NCBI GenBank assembly: GCA_040507035.1 | Contig: JBEVVR010000053.1 | Coordinates: forward strand, 23,933 to 87,932 | DNA from: Thiodiazotropha sp040507035 | Lineage (GTDB): Bacteria > Pseudomonadota > Gammaproteobacteria > Chromatiales > Chromatiaceae | Direction of reading: 5' to 3' | DNA: 64,000 nucleotides | Program-made: the position numbers and the translations under genes | Part shown: positions 1 through 7,786 of the stretch, one piece after another | How positions within the stretch are numbered: position 1 is the first letter of the stretch | How the letters are laid out: each line of letters starts with the position of its first letter | Notes under the pieces: model-generated | What the model was told of the DNA's origin: nothing | The model's database searches: none | What the model saw: only the letters and a program-made list of their open reading frames with translations

Positions 1-69
1 GTAGCAAAGACGTTTGTCCACGAGATGGCAGAAATAATTCGCAATAAATCCAATAGCGCAGCTGAATAG
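1..69 (+). CDS. C-terminal tail of a CDS cut by the window edge
   Basis: Frame 1 is open from the first base to a TAG at 67-69 and encodes 22 residues ending in IIRNKSNSAAE. The mix of charged and small residues and the hairpin at 142-165 downstream fit the end of a real gene. The fragment is too short to identify a family, and a chance open frame of this length cannot be excluded. Confidence 0.35.
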   Translation, partial: VAKTFVHEMAEIIRNKSNSAAE

Positions 70-141
70 CCAAGAAACCAATTACCTCAAAACGCTCTGC
101 ACTGGGTTTCTAGATTCTTTACTGAATTTTGAGTTGATTGG

Positions 142-165
142 GGGTGGAGTCAAACGATTCCACCC
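142..165 (+). terminator. Terminator-like hairpin
   Basis: A 10-bp stem (142-151 pairing with 156-165, one G-T pair) closes the 4-base loop AAAC. The stem starts GGGTGGAGTC. No good T-run follows, so it may be a weak or Rho-assisted terminator, or an mRNA-end hairpin, for the partial gene ending at 69. Confidence 0.45.
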
Positions 166-293
166 TCTGTCGGTTATTCAACAGAGCCAACACCCTGTCA
201 GTACCATGGCTTTATTGCAGCTATGGTATTCACTGTTGTACTCATCCCCTCAATCTTGATGCGGAATAGCGGTAGACAAATTAGGAAAACAAC

Positions 294-311
294 CCCTTGA
301 ATGTTCAAGGG
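294..311. repeat. Short inverted repeat (hairpin)
   Basis: CCCTTGA pairs with TCAAGGG around a 4-base loop in the leader of the gene at 459. Function unknown. Apart from this, the 142-165 hairpin and the possible aptamer at 356-458, nothing recognisable is seen in the 70-458 gene-free stretch. Confidence 0.35.
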
Positions 312-355
312 AGGCTGATCTATGCCGATATTCGTGATTGAGTAAGTCGATAACC

Positions 356-458
356 GACTGCACCGGTGGGGCCAACGGAGCGTCCGCGCGCCCAATAAAA
401 AAAGCCTCCTGGATGGAGAGATACAGACACAAATGTACCCCCGAGGTTACTGATAGCC
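356..458 (+). promoter_or_regulatory. Possible degenerate c-di-GMP-I (GEMM) riboswitch
   Basis: Three blocks resemble a GEMM-I aptamer in order and spacing: GCACCGG..GGGCCAAC near 360-375, AAAGCCTCCTGG at 401-412, and GAGGTTACTGAT at 443-454. The first to last block spans about 95 nt, the usual aptamer size. The only Shine-Dalgarno-like bases (GAGG) for the gene at 459 lie in the last block. The central GGACGCAAAG-type block is poorly matched, so this is a weak candidate. A covariance-model search would decide. Confidence 0.2.
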
Positions 459-1337
459 ATGACCGCCGATAAGACCCGCGATGCTATGCAGGCTGATATT
501 GCCTCATTGGAAAGTAAACGACAAATTCTGCAGCAGATTGTCGAGATCACCAGGGCTATTGAGAACATGCAGGATAGTCTCAATGCCATGTTGGTACTCG
601 GTACTGACTCCAAAGAGATGCCTGAAGATGCACTGCATCTCTACAGCGCTTTGAGCGACAGCCTGCGTAACCTGCCAGTCAGTAGAATAAAGCAATATTT
701 CAATAACCTGGAATTAATTCTCAAAGGGCAGTTGGAGAAAATCCTCAGCTACTCCGGGCTCGACTTCTCCACAACCGAGGGCATCGAGTTTATCTCCATG
801 TCCAGTACTGAGAGTGAGCTGAGTCCCTTCGAGCTCCTCGACGAGTTCAAGCGCACTGCACAAACCGCGGTCTCTTTGCGAGTGTTGTTGCGCAAGCGTG
901 GTGTAGCCACTCCCGGCTCGCCGATTCCGGTGACGCCTGCGCAATTGAAACAACAGCTTCGACATTTGGAGGTGCAAGAGGGAGAGCAGCGGACCAGGGC
1001 CAAGGAGAAAATCGTCGAGATGCAGGAGGATGTCAAAACGATGCTTGAAAACCCAAGCTATCCCGATGCCATGAAACAGGTACTCAAAGGGGTGGTTGAC
1101 AATCTGCAGCGTGATATCGGATTGCTGGAAAGGGGTGCTCCAATCAGCAAACTCAGTTTTGTCATGGAGTCTGATGAGATTCTCGGTGTGGAGGAGGAGG
1201 CTGTGACCGAAGAGATCGAGATCGTTGGCGCGGTTGAGGAGCCGGCTGATATGAGCTTTTCCGCCACAGCGAGCCGATGGTTAAACACTCCATGGGATGT
1301 CTCCTGGGGCGAGATTACCGAGAATAAGAAGTCCTGA
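459..1337 (+). CDS. Conserved-looking hypothetical protein with coiled coils
   Basis: The 292-residue protein is not recognised. It begins with a helical, heptad-like stretch (about residues 8-60) and has a second charged helical region (about 165-230), with an acidic tail rich in E, V and I before WLNTPWDVSWGE. There is no signal peptide or membrane segment, so it is probably cytoplasmic. It stands alone: a leader of nearly 400 nt precedes it, a hairpin follows at 1338-1360, and maeB lies 250 nt downstream. Codon usage and the lack of an equally long competing frame support it as a real gene. Its Shine-Dalgarno is weak (GAGG, 12 nt before ATG). Confidence 0.75.
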   Translation: MTADKTRDAMQADIASLESKRQILQQIVEITRAIENMQDSLNAMLVLGTDSKEMPEDALHLYSALSDSLRNLPVSRIKQYFNNLELILKGQLEKILSYSGLDFSTTEGIEFISMSSTESELSPFELLDEFKRTAQTAVSLRVLLRKRGVATPGSPIPVTPAQLKQQLRHLEVQEGEQRTRAKEKIVEMQEDVKTMLENPSYPDAMKQVLKGVVDNLQRDIGLLERGAPISKLSFVMESDEILGVEEEAVTEEIEIVGAVEEPADMSFSATASRWLNTPWDVSWGEITENKKS

Positions 1338-1360
1338 AAATCACTGACGATTGGTGATTT
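1338..1360 (+). terminator. Weak terminator-like hairpin after the gene at 459
   Basis: AAATCAC immediately after the stop pairs with GTGATTT; three T residues close the 3' arm. The stem is AT-rich and has no long T-run, so it is a weak candidate. Confidence 0.3.
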
Positions 1361-1399
1361 CAGTATCGTGGTTGTCTTGGCTGCGATATGGCAACCTAT

Positions 1400-1439
1400 T
1401 GTCCAGGAAATTGCGAATGGTTTGCATTAATCCTGGACA
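1400..1439. repeat. Inverted repeat upstream of maeB
   Basis: TGTCCAGGA (1400-1408) and TCCTGGACA (1431-1439) are a perfect 9-bp inverted repeat separated by 22 bases. It could be an operator or an RNA hairpin in the maeB upstream region. No clear promoter hexamers are seen nearby. Confidence 0.45.
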
Positions 1440-1590
1440 TTCGAGTGTGTTGCTGCTTTAATATTCGCATATCAATAGTACCGTGGCTTAGGATTGGATT
1501 TGTCAATAATAACTATAAGCCAACTGAAAGATCGACCCTCGGCTACACTCTACTGAACCACTGACCACCTGAATCTAGGACAACCACTCT

Positions 1591-3870
1591 ATGCCTGAAG
1601 AGTTGAGACAGGCTGCACTCGACTATCATCGCTCACCAAAACCAGGCAAGCTCGAGATCAAGGCCACCAAACCCATGGCCAATCAACGTGATCTTGCCTT
1701 GGCTTACTCACCTGGGGTGGCCGCCGCCTGCCAGGAGATCGAAAAGGATCCCAACAAGGCTGCCGAATACACCGCTCGGGGCAACCTGGTGGCGGTGGTC
1801 AGCAACGGCACCGCGGTTCTGGGCCTCGGATCAATCGGTAGTCTCGCCTCGAAACCGGTAATGGAGGGCAAGGCGGTGCTGTTCAAGCAGTTTGCCGATA
1901 TCGATGTCTTCGATATCGAGATCGACGAGCAGGATCCCCAGCGCTTCATCGAAACGGTGGCCAGGCTCGAACCCAGCTTTGGTGGTATCAATCTCGAGGA
2001 TATCAAGGCACCTGATTGCTTTGTTATCGAAAAAGCGCTCAAGGAGCGCATGAATATACCTGTGTTTCACGATGACCAGCACGGTACCGCTATCGTGGTC
2101 TGTGCCGCCATAGTCAATGGGTTGAAGGTGGTTGGCAAGGCTATACAAGAGGTCAAGCTGGTTACCGCAGGCGCGGGAGCTGCGGCCCTGGCTTGTCTCG
2201 ACCTGTTGATCGAGATGGGGATGAAGCAGGAAAATATCATCGTCACCGATCTTGCCGGGGTGATCTATGAGGGGCGTGGCGAAGCCATGGATTCCTACAA
2301 GGGAAAATATGCTGCGAATACACCCCATCGTACCTTGGAACAGGCCCTTGAAGGGGCTGACATCTTTCTCGGACTCTCTGCAGGTGGGGTGTTGAAACCC
2401 GAGTGGTTGCCGAAAATGGCATCAGACCCTCTCATCCTGGCGTTGGCGAATCCCTACCCGGAGGTAATGCCGGAAGAGGCCAAAGCGGTACGGCCCGATG
2501 CGATTCTTGCCACCGGTCGCACCGACTATCCCAACCAGGTAAACAATGTCATCTGTTTTCCGTTTCTGTTTCGTGGTGCCCTCGATGTGGGAGCAACCGA
2601 AATCAATCGAGAGATGAAACTGGCCTGTATCCACGCCATTGCCGAACTGGCCCAGGTCGAGCCCTCGGAAGTGGTGCGTTCCGCCTATGGTGGCCAGCAT
2701 CTCCATTTCGGCCCCGAATATCTGATCCCGAAACCCTTCGATCCCCAATTGATGGAGAGCGTTCCCTACGCGGTCGCACTGGCAGCAATGGAATCGGGGG
2801 TTGCGCAACGCCCCATCGAGGACCTGGAGGCCTACCGTAACCGCCTGCAGCATACGGTCTTCCGCTCCAGCATTCCCATGCGGCCGGTATTTGAACGGGC
2901 ACGCAAAGAGCTGCGGCGCGTGGTCTACGCCGAGGGTCAGGAGTCGCGGGTATTGGAGGCGGCTCAACAGGCGGTAGATCAGGGGATTGCCCGACCCATA
3001 TTGGTCGGACGTCGAGGCATTGTGAGTCAGCGCATCGCTACCCTTGGATTGAGAATGCGGGAAGGGATCGATTACGAGCTACTCGATCCCTTCGACATTG
3101 CCAATTTCGAAAGCTATGCCGAGACCCTTTTGCAACAGGTGGAGCGCAGGGGCTATTCACCCAAGGAGGCGCGGGAAGCGCTACGCAACAATCCCACTGT
3201 ATTGGCATCGGTGGTGGTGGCGACGGGAGAGGCCGATGCCATGATATGCGGAACCGTGGGCCGCTATTGGAAGCACCTCGACTATGTACGCGAAATTGTC
3301 GGTACCGAGGCGGGGGTGAATAAGTTGACATCAATGAACGCCTTGGTACTGCCGTCGGGTACCCTTTTTATTGCGGATACCTATGTGCAGCAAGATCCCA
3401 CTGCCGAGGACCTTGCCGAAATCGTCTCTCTGTGTGCCGAAGAGGTGTTGTGGTTCGGCATCGAACCCAAGGTGGCACTGCTATCCCACTCCAACTTCGG
3501 CAGCCATAATTCACCTTCCGCGATGAAGATGCGCAAAGCCCTCGAACTGGTTCGAGAACGTATGCCCGACCTGGAGATAGAGGGTGAGATGCATGCCGAT
3601 CTGGCGCTGTCAGAGCCGTTGCGTACAGCCCGCTTCCCCAACTCCCGACTCAAGGACCGGGCAAATCTGCTGATCATGCCAAATCAGGATGCAGCCAATG
3701 TGGCTTTCAATATGTTGAAAGTGCTGGGCGAGGGCATCATGATCGGGCCGATTCTTATCGGTTCTGCGAAATCGGCCCATGTTGTCACACCCAGCATCTC
3801 GGTACGCGGACTATTGAACATGACCGCACTCGCATCGGTGCGCGCAAGTTGCATGATGCAGAAGGAGTGA
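1591..3870 (+). CDS. maeB: NADP-dependent malic enzyme (MaeB type)
   Basis: Oxidative decarboxylation of malate to pyruvate with NADP+ in the cytoplasm, linking the TCA cycle to pyruvate and NADPH. The 759-residue length matches the two-domain MaeB class. An N-terminal malic enzyme domain (about 1-430) carries SPGVAAACQEI and the DDQHGTAIVV motif. A C-terminal phosphotransacetylase-like domain (about 430-759), with LPSGTLFIADTYV, is thought to be regulatory (acetyl-CoA binding) in this family rather than catalytic. It is monocistronic here, directly upstream of the sdh operon, which fits a shared role in C4-acid metabolism. The ATG start gives the expected N-terminus. Confidence 0.95.
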   Translation: MPEELRQAALDYHRSPKPGKLEIKATKPMANQRDLALAYSPGVAAACQEIEKDPNKAAEYTARGNLVAVVSNGTAVLGLGSIGSLASKPVMEGKAVLFKQFADIDVFDIEIDEQDPQRFIETVARLEPSFGGINLEDIKAPDCFVIEKALKERMNIPVFHDDQHGTAIVVCAAIVNGLKVVGKAIQEVKLVTAGAGAAALACLDLLIEMGMKQENIIVTDLAGVIYEGRGEAMDSYKGKYAANTPHRTLEQALEGADIFLGLSAGGVLKPEWLPKMASDPLILALANPYPEVMPEEAKAVRPDAILATGRTDYPNQVNNVICFPFLFRGALDVGATEINREMKLACIHAIAELAQVEPSEVVRSAYGGQHLHFGPEYLIPKPFDPQLMESVPYAVALAAMESGVAQRPIEDLEAYRNRLQHTVFRSSIPMRPVFERARKELRRVVYAEGQESRVLEAAQQAVDQGIARPILVGRRGIVSQRIATLGLRMREGIDYELLDPFDIANFESYAETLLQQVERRGYSPKEAREALRNNPTVLASVVVATGEADAMICGTVGRYWKHLDYVREIVGTEAGVNKLTSMNALVLPSGTLFIADTYVQQDPTAEDLAEIVSLCAEEVLWFGIEPKVALLSHSNFGSHNSPSAMKMRKALELVRERMPDLEIEGEMHADLALSEPLRTARFPNSRLKDRANLLIMPNQDAANVAFNMLKVLGEGIMIGPILIGSAKSAHVVTPSISVRGLLNMTALASVRASCMMQKE

Positions 3871-3988
3871 ATCATGAACCAGTCTCCACTGGAATGAGCT
3901 GGTTTCGGTAGAACAGTCTTGACGCTCAGAGCTTTTGGTAGTTTGACTCTGGTCCCATTTAAATCGAACAGTATTGGAAAAGAGAAAC

Positions 3989-4369
3989 ATGCAACAGTCT
4001 AATCCGAGGCCGGTCTTTCTCAATCTATTCAAGATACGCCTGCCCATGGCTGGCATCATGTCGATCATCCATCGCGTTACCGGCGTGGTGATGGTGTTGG
4101 CGATACCGCTGCTCATCTATCTTCTCGATCTCTCGTTAAGCGGCGCGGAAGGGTTTGCGGTTGCCAAAGGACTTTTTGCAAACGGCGTTGTCAAACCAGT
4201 CCTGTTTCTTTTTCTCTGGGTCCTGATGCACCATTTCCTGGCAGGTATACGCTATCTCCTGATCGACATCGATATCGGTGTTGAAAAGCCGCTGTTTCGT
4301 CAAACCGCATGGGCAGTGACTATTGCGGCGCCCCTGTTGGCGTTGGTCTTGCTGGGAGGTCTGTCATGA
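3989..4369 (+). CDS. sdhC: Succinate dehydrogenase cytochrome b556 subunit
   Basis: Membrane anchor subunit of complex II, carrying heme b and the quinone site with SdhD. I chose ATG 3989, preceded by a purine-rich GGAAAAGAG Shine-Dalgarno, over an upstream TTG at 3974; this gives 126 residues, the usual size. It has three hydrophobic segments, the family motif SIIHRVTGVVM near the N-terminus, and MHHFLAGIRYLLID with the likely heme-ligand histidine. It is the first gene of sdhCDAB and overlaps sdhD by 4 nt (ATGA), indicating translational coupling. Confidence 0.95.
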   Translation: MQQSNPRPVFLNLFKIRLPMAGIMSIIHRVTGVVMVLAIPLLIYLLDLSLSGAEGFAVAKGLFANGVVKPVLFLFLWVLMHHFLAGIRYLLIDIDIGVEKPLFRQTAWAVTIAAPLLALVLLGGLS

Positions 4370-4707
4370 GTCGTCGAGCATCGGGTTTGAGGGCCTGGTT
4401 CCTGCAGCGCGCCACGGCAATCTATCTACTACTCTTCATCATCTTCTTACTGCAGCAGATGATCCTCAACCCGCCTCAGGATTTTGCGGCCTGGCAGGGA
4501 TGGGTGGCACAACCCCTGGTAGGGCTCGGGATGATTCTCTTTTTTACCTCCCTGCTGGTGCATGCCTGGGTTGGTTTCCGTGATGTCGTGATCGACTATG
4601 TCCACCACACGGCAATACGCGTGACCCTGTTGACGCTGACTGGATTCATCCTGCTTGGTTGTGCGTTTTGGGTCCTGAAAATTATCTTTACCGCGGCTAC
4701 CGCCTGA
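4366..4707 (+). CDS. sdhD: Succinate dehydrogenase membrane anchor subunit
   Basis: Second hydrophobic anchor of complex II. The ATG at 4366 overlaps the sdhC stop (ATGA) and gives 113 residues, matching the SdhD size. It has three transmembrane helices, with LQRATAIYLLLF at the start and HAWVGFRDVVIDYVHH before the last helix. The HAW..RDVVIDY segment is the quinone and heme-region signature of the family. It ends 16 nt before the GTG/ATG of sdhA. Confidence 0.93.
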   Translation: MSRRASGLRAWFLQRATAIYLLLFIIFLLQQMILNPPQDFAAWQGWVAQPLVGLGMILFFTSLLVHAWVGFRDVVIDYVHHTAIRVTLLTLTGFILLGCAFWVLKIIFTAATA

Positions 4708-4723
4708 GAAAAAGGGTTAACTA

Positions 4724-6487
4724 GTGATGGCACTGGAAAAGCAACGATTCGATACACTCATCCTGGGGGCTGGCGGCGCTGGATTGAATGCCGCCCTGCA
4801 ACTGGCCAACGCCAATCTGAAGGTGGCGGTGGTCTCCAAGGTGTTTCCCACTCGATCCCATACAGTCGCGGCACAAGGCGGGGTGAACGCAGCCCTGGCC
4901 AATGTGCTGCCCGATAACTGGCACTGGCATATGTTCGATACCGTCAAGGGTTCCGACTATCTCGGTGACCAGGACGCCATCGAGTATATGTGCCGTGAGG
5001 CAATCCCCACGGTCTACGAACTGGAACACAACGGTGTACCCTTCTCACGCTTGGCTAACGGCAAGATCTATCAGCGGGCGTTCGGTGGCCAGAGTCAGAA
5101 CTTTGGGGGTGAGCAGGCGGCGCGTACCTGTGCCGCGGCGGATCGTACCGGTCATGCCATACTCCACACCCTCTATCAGCAGAACATTCGCGCCAAGACT
5201 CACTTCTATGACGAGTATTTCGCGGTTGACCTGGTAAGGGACGACGAGGGCTATGTGCTCGGCGCATTGGTGTTGAACATCGCCAGCGGTGAGCCACTGT
5301 TGATCGAGTCGAAGACAACCTTGCTGGCGACCGGAGGTTGCGGTCAGGTTTTCAGAACCACGAGCAATGCGCATATCAATACCGGTGACGGCATGGCGAT
5401 GGCATTGCGTGCCGGCCTGCCGTTGATGGACATGGAGTTCTTTCAGTTTCACCCCACCGGTATTGCGGGTAAGGGTATGTTGATCACCGAGGGTGTGCGC
5501 GGCGAGGGCGGTTATCTGATCAATAAGAGTGGCGAGCGCTTCATGGAGAAGTATGCGCCCAATGCAAAGGATCTCGCCAGCCGTGATGTGGTTTCGAGGT
5601 CGATTATCACCGAAGTGCGCGAGGGTAATGGTGTCGGCCCGGAAGCCGACCATGTGCTGCTCAAGGTCAACCATCTTGGGGAGGATGTCATCGCCAAGCG
5701 CTTGCCGGGAATACGTGAGAGCTCGAAGATCTTTGCCGGGGTCGATCCGGTGAAAGAGCCGATTCCGGTCTTTCCCACCGCCCACTATGTCATGGGCGGT
5801 ATCCCCACCGACCGCTTTGGCCGGGTGATGCCCAGCGCCGATGATGACGGCGACCATCTGCCGGGATTGTACGCGGCAGGAGAGTGCGCCTGTGCATCGG
5901 TACACGGTGCCAACCGTCTGGGAGGCAACTCGCTACTCGATATATTGGTGTTCGGGCGCCTCGCGGGGCACAACATCATCGACTACGTCAAGCAGAACAG
6001 TGCCCATCGTACCCTGGACGAGACGAATGTGGAGAAGGCGATGTCCCGACTGCAGAAGTGGGATGACAAGGGTGAAGGCATCACTGTCAGCCAGCTTCGC
6101 AACGAGTTCCGTAAGGTCATGGAGGATCACGCCGGCGTATTCCGCGTCGAGGATATGATGGTGGAGGGGGTGGAAAAGGTTAAGCAGATCCGGGAAAAGC
6201 TGAGCGAAGTCAGACTCACTGATCACTCCTCAACCTTCAATACCAATCGCACCGAGGCCCTGGAGTTGGAGAACCTTATCGATGTTGGATTGTCGATTGC
6301 AGTTTCGGCCCTGCATCGCAAAGAGAGCCGCGGCGCCCATTCCCGTCCCGATTATCCCAATCGGGATGACAAAGAGTGGATGAAGCATACCCTCTATTGG
6401 ATGCAGAACGACAGACTCGACTACAAGGGCGTGCGGTCACAGCCTTTGACTGTGGAGAGTTTTCCGCCGAAAGAGAGAGTTTATTAA
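4724..6487 (+). CDS. sdhA: Succinate dehydrogenase flavoprotein subunit
   Basis: Oxidises succinate to fumarate with covalently bound FAD; membrane-associated on the cytoplasmic side. The 587 residues match the family. The FAD-binding GAGGAGLNAA lies near the N-terminus. SHTVAAQGGVNAAL contains the histidine that carries FAD, FHPTGIAG and the later RSIITEVREGNG are catalytic-region motifs, and GANRLGGNSLLD is the second FAD motif. It can start at GTG 4724 or the adjacent ATG 4727 behind AAAGGG. It is followed by an unusual 165-nt spacer with an inserted repeat before sdhB. Confidence 0.97.
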   Translation: MMALEKQRFDTLILGAGGAGLNAALQLANANLKVAVVSKVFPTRSHTVAAQGGVNAALANVLPDNWHWHMFDTVKGSDYLGDQDAIEYMCREAIPTVYELEHNGVPFSRLANGKIYQRAFGGQSQNFGGEQAARTCAAADRTGHAILHTLYQQNIRAKTHFYDEYFAVDLVRDDEGYVLGALVLNIASGEPLLIESKTTLLATGGCGQVFRTTSNAHINTGDGMAMALRAGLPLMDMEFFQFHPTGIAGKGMLITEGVRGEGGYLINKSGERFMEKYAPNAKDLASRDVVSRSIITEVREGNGVGPEADHVLLKVNHLGEDVIAKRLPGIRESSKIFAGVDPVKEPIPVFPTAHYVMGGIPTDRFGRVMPSADDDGDHLPGLYAAGECACASVHGANRLGGNSLLDILVFGRLAGHNIIDYVKQNSAHRTLDETNVEKAMSRLQKWDDKGEGITVSQLRNEFRKVMEDHAGVFRVEDMMVEGVEKVKQIREKLSEVRLTDHSSTFNTNRTEALELENLIDVGLSIAVSALHRKESRGAHSRPDYPNRDDKEWMKHTLYWMQNDRLDYKGVRSQPLTVESFPPKERVY

Positions 6488-6491
6488 TTTT

Positions 6492-6629
6492 GAATTTTGA
6501 ATGTTGAATTTTGAATTGAAAGTGTGCGCTACGCGCACGTTTGAATTTTTGGATGAGGGTGTTGCCACACTTCTAAATCAGTCGTGAGCGAAGCGAACAC
6601 CTTCATTCAAAATTAATAATTCAAAATTC
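6492..6629. mobile_element. MITE-like element with ~25-bp terminal inverted repeats
   Basis: The sdhA-sdhB spacer holds terminal inverted repeats at 6492-6516 and 6605-6629 that match at all but the four central positions. Each arm is two copies of an ATTCAAAATT-type decamer. Inside are a GTGCGC/GCGCAC hairpin (6524-6538) and no ORF. The size (138 bp), AT-rich ends and position inside an otherwise tight operon fit a non-autonomous miniature element. No clear target-site duplication was found. Confidence 0.6.
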
Positions 6630-6652
6630 CAAGAATCGATTGAGGATTTGAG

Positions 6653-7345
6653 ATGAAATTCAGCGTCTACCGTTACAACCCGGAAACCGACAGCGAACCC
6701 TACATGCAGGATTTCGAGGTCGAACAGCGTCAGGGGATGATGTTGCGCGACGCCCTGTTGGCGATCCAGGCCCAGGATGAGTCCTTTACCTTCAGGCACT
6801 CCTGCGGTGAAGGGGTATGTGGGTCTGATGGTGTGAATGTCAACGGCAGCAACAAGCTCGCCTGTATCACACCCTTGACCGATCTCAAGGGACCGGTGGA
6901 GGTCAGGCCTTTCCCCGGACGACCGGTGATTCGCGACCTGGTGGTCGATATGAGCCAGTTCTATGCCCAATTCAAGCAGGTCGATCCCTGGTTGATTCGC
7001 AAAGAGCCAATGCCGGAACAGGAGATCCTGCAATCGCCGGAGGAGAGGGATCAACTCGATGGTCTCTATGAGTGTATCATGTGCGGCTGCTGTTCCACCG
7101 CCTGTCCCTCGTTCTGGTGGAATCCCGACAAGTTTCTCGGTCCCCAGGCGCTGCTTACCGCTTGCCGTTTCCTTGCAGACAGCCGCGATCAGGCCAAGGA
7201 GGAGAGGCTCGACAAGCTTGAGGGTCCCTATAAACTGTTTCGCTGCCATACCATCATGAACTGCGTCGAATCCTGTCCCAAGGATCTCAATCCCACCAAG
7301 GCCATTGGCCACATCAAGGCGATCATGCTCAAGGATGCCATCTGA
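6653..7345 (+). CDS. sdhB: Succinate dehydrogenase iron-sulfur subunit
   Basis: Carries electrons from SdhA flavin to quinone through three Fe-S clusters. The N-terminal ferredoxin-like domain has CGEGVCGSDG and a later Cys (NKLAC) for [2Fe-2S]. The C-terminal domain has CIMCGCCSTACP and CHTIMNCVESCPK for [4Fe-4S] and [3Fe-4S]. The 230-residue length is typical. It lies downstream of the inserted repeat, which could add or remove read-through control relative to sdhA. Confidence 0.97.
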   Translation: MKFSVYRYNPETDSEPYMQDFEVEQRQGMMLRDALLAIQAQDESFTFRHSCGEGVCGSDGVNVNGSNKLACITPLTDLKGPVEVRPFPGRPVIRDLVVDMSQFYAQFKQVDPWLIRKEPMPEQEILQSPEERDQLDGLYECIMCGCCSTACPSFWWNPDKFLGPQALLTACRFLADSRDQAKEERLDKLEGPYKLFRCHTIMNCVESCPKDLNPTKAIGHIKAIMLKDAI

Positions 7346-7380
7346 GCGGCTGTCGTGGCGACGATTCTCGGGTAAATAGC

Positions 7381-7644
7381 ATGGTTATCCAGCACGGCGA
7401 TCCAGCGAATATCGAGCGGCTGCGCTGGCAGTGTCGTCGCGGCATGCTCGAATTGGATGTGCTGTTGGAGGCCTTTCTGGATCAGTGCTTTGCCGATCTG
7501 CCGGCGCATCAAAAAGATCTCTTCGTGCAACTGCTGGAGTATCCCGATCCCCTTATCCATGCCTGGACCATTGGTGGCGAACCCCCCGATGACAAAGCGC
7601 TCATGGCGTTGATTGCTAACATACGCAAGACCAAAGTCCCTTGA
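7381..7644 (+). CDS. sdhE: FAD assembly factor SdhE
   Basis: Small protein (87 residues) that promotes covalent flavinylation of SdhA. The diagnostic RGMLELD motif is at residues 20-26, followed by the acidic helical bundle expected of the YgfY/Sdh5 family. It follows sdhB by 35 nt and is probably the last gene of the sdh transcript. Confidence 0.93.
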   Translation: MVIQHGDPANIERLRWQCRRGMLELDVLLEAFLDQCFADLPAHQKDLFVQLLEYPDPLIHAWTIGGEPPDDKALMALIANIRKTKVP

Positions 7645-7786
7645 TGCGGTGCGGCAGCCCGGTAATCTGTGTCATGCATTCGATAGCACCGGGAAAGTCT
7701 GCCTCGACCAGGACCAACGGCAGTGATTCCGCTGCTGATTCGGGTTAAACTGCCCAACTTCACTCTGTGGATGACAGATCGTTTAA

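Noticed and set aside
5045..5905. 286-codon antisense frame over sdhA
   Set aside because: It is a shadow of a clearly conserved gene, driven by codon bias, with no recognisable protein features.
7645..7786. Possible 4.5S (SRP) RNA gene upstream of dnaX
   Set aside because: ffs is sometimes near dnaX, but the spacer lacks the conserved GGAAGCAGCC-type core and the long hairpin. No RNA gene is supported.
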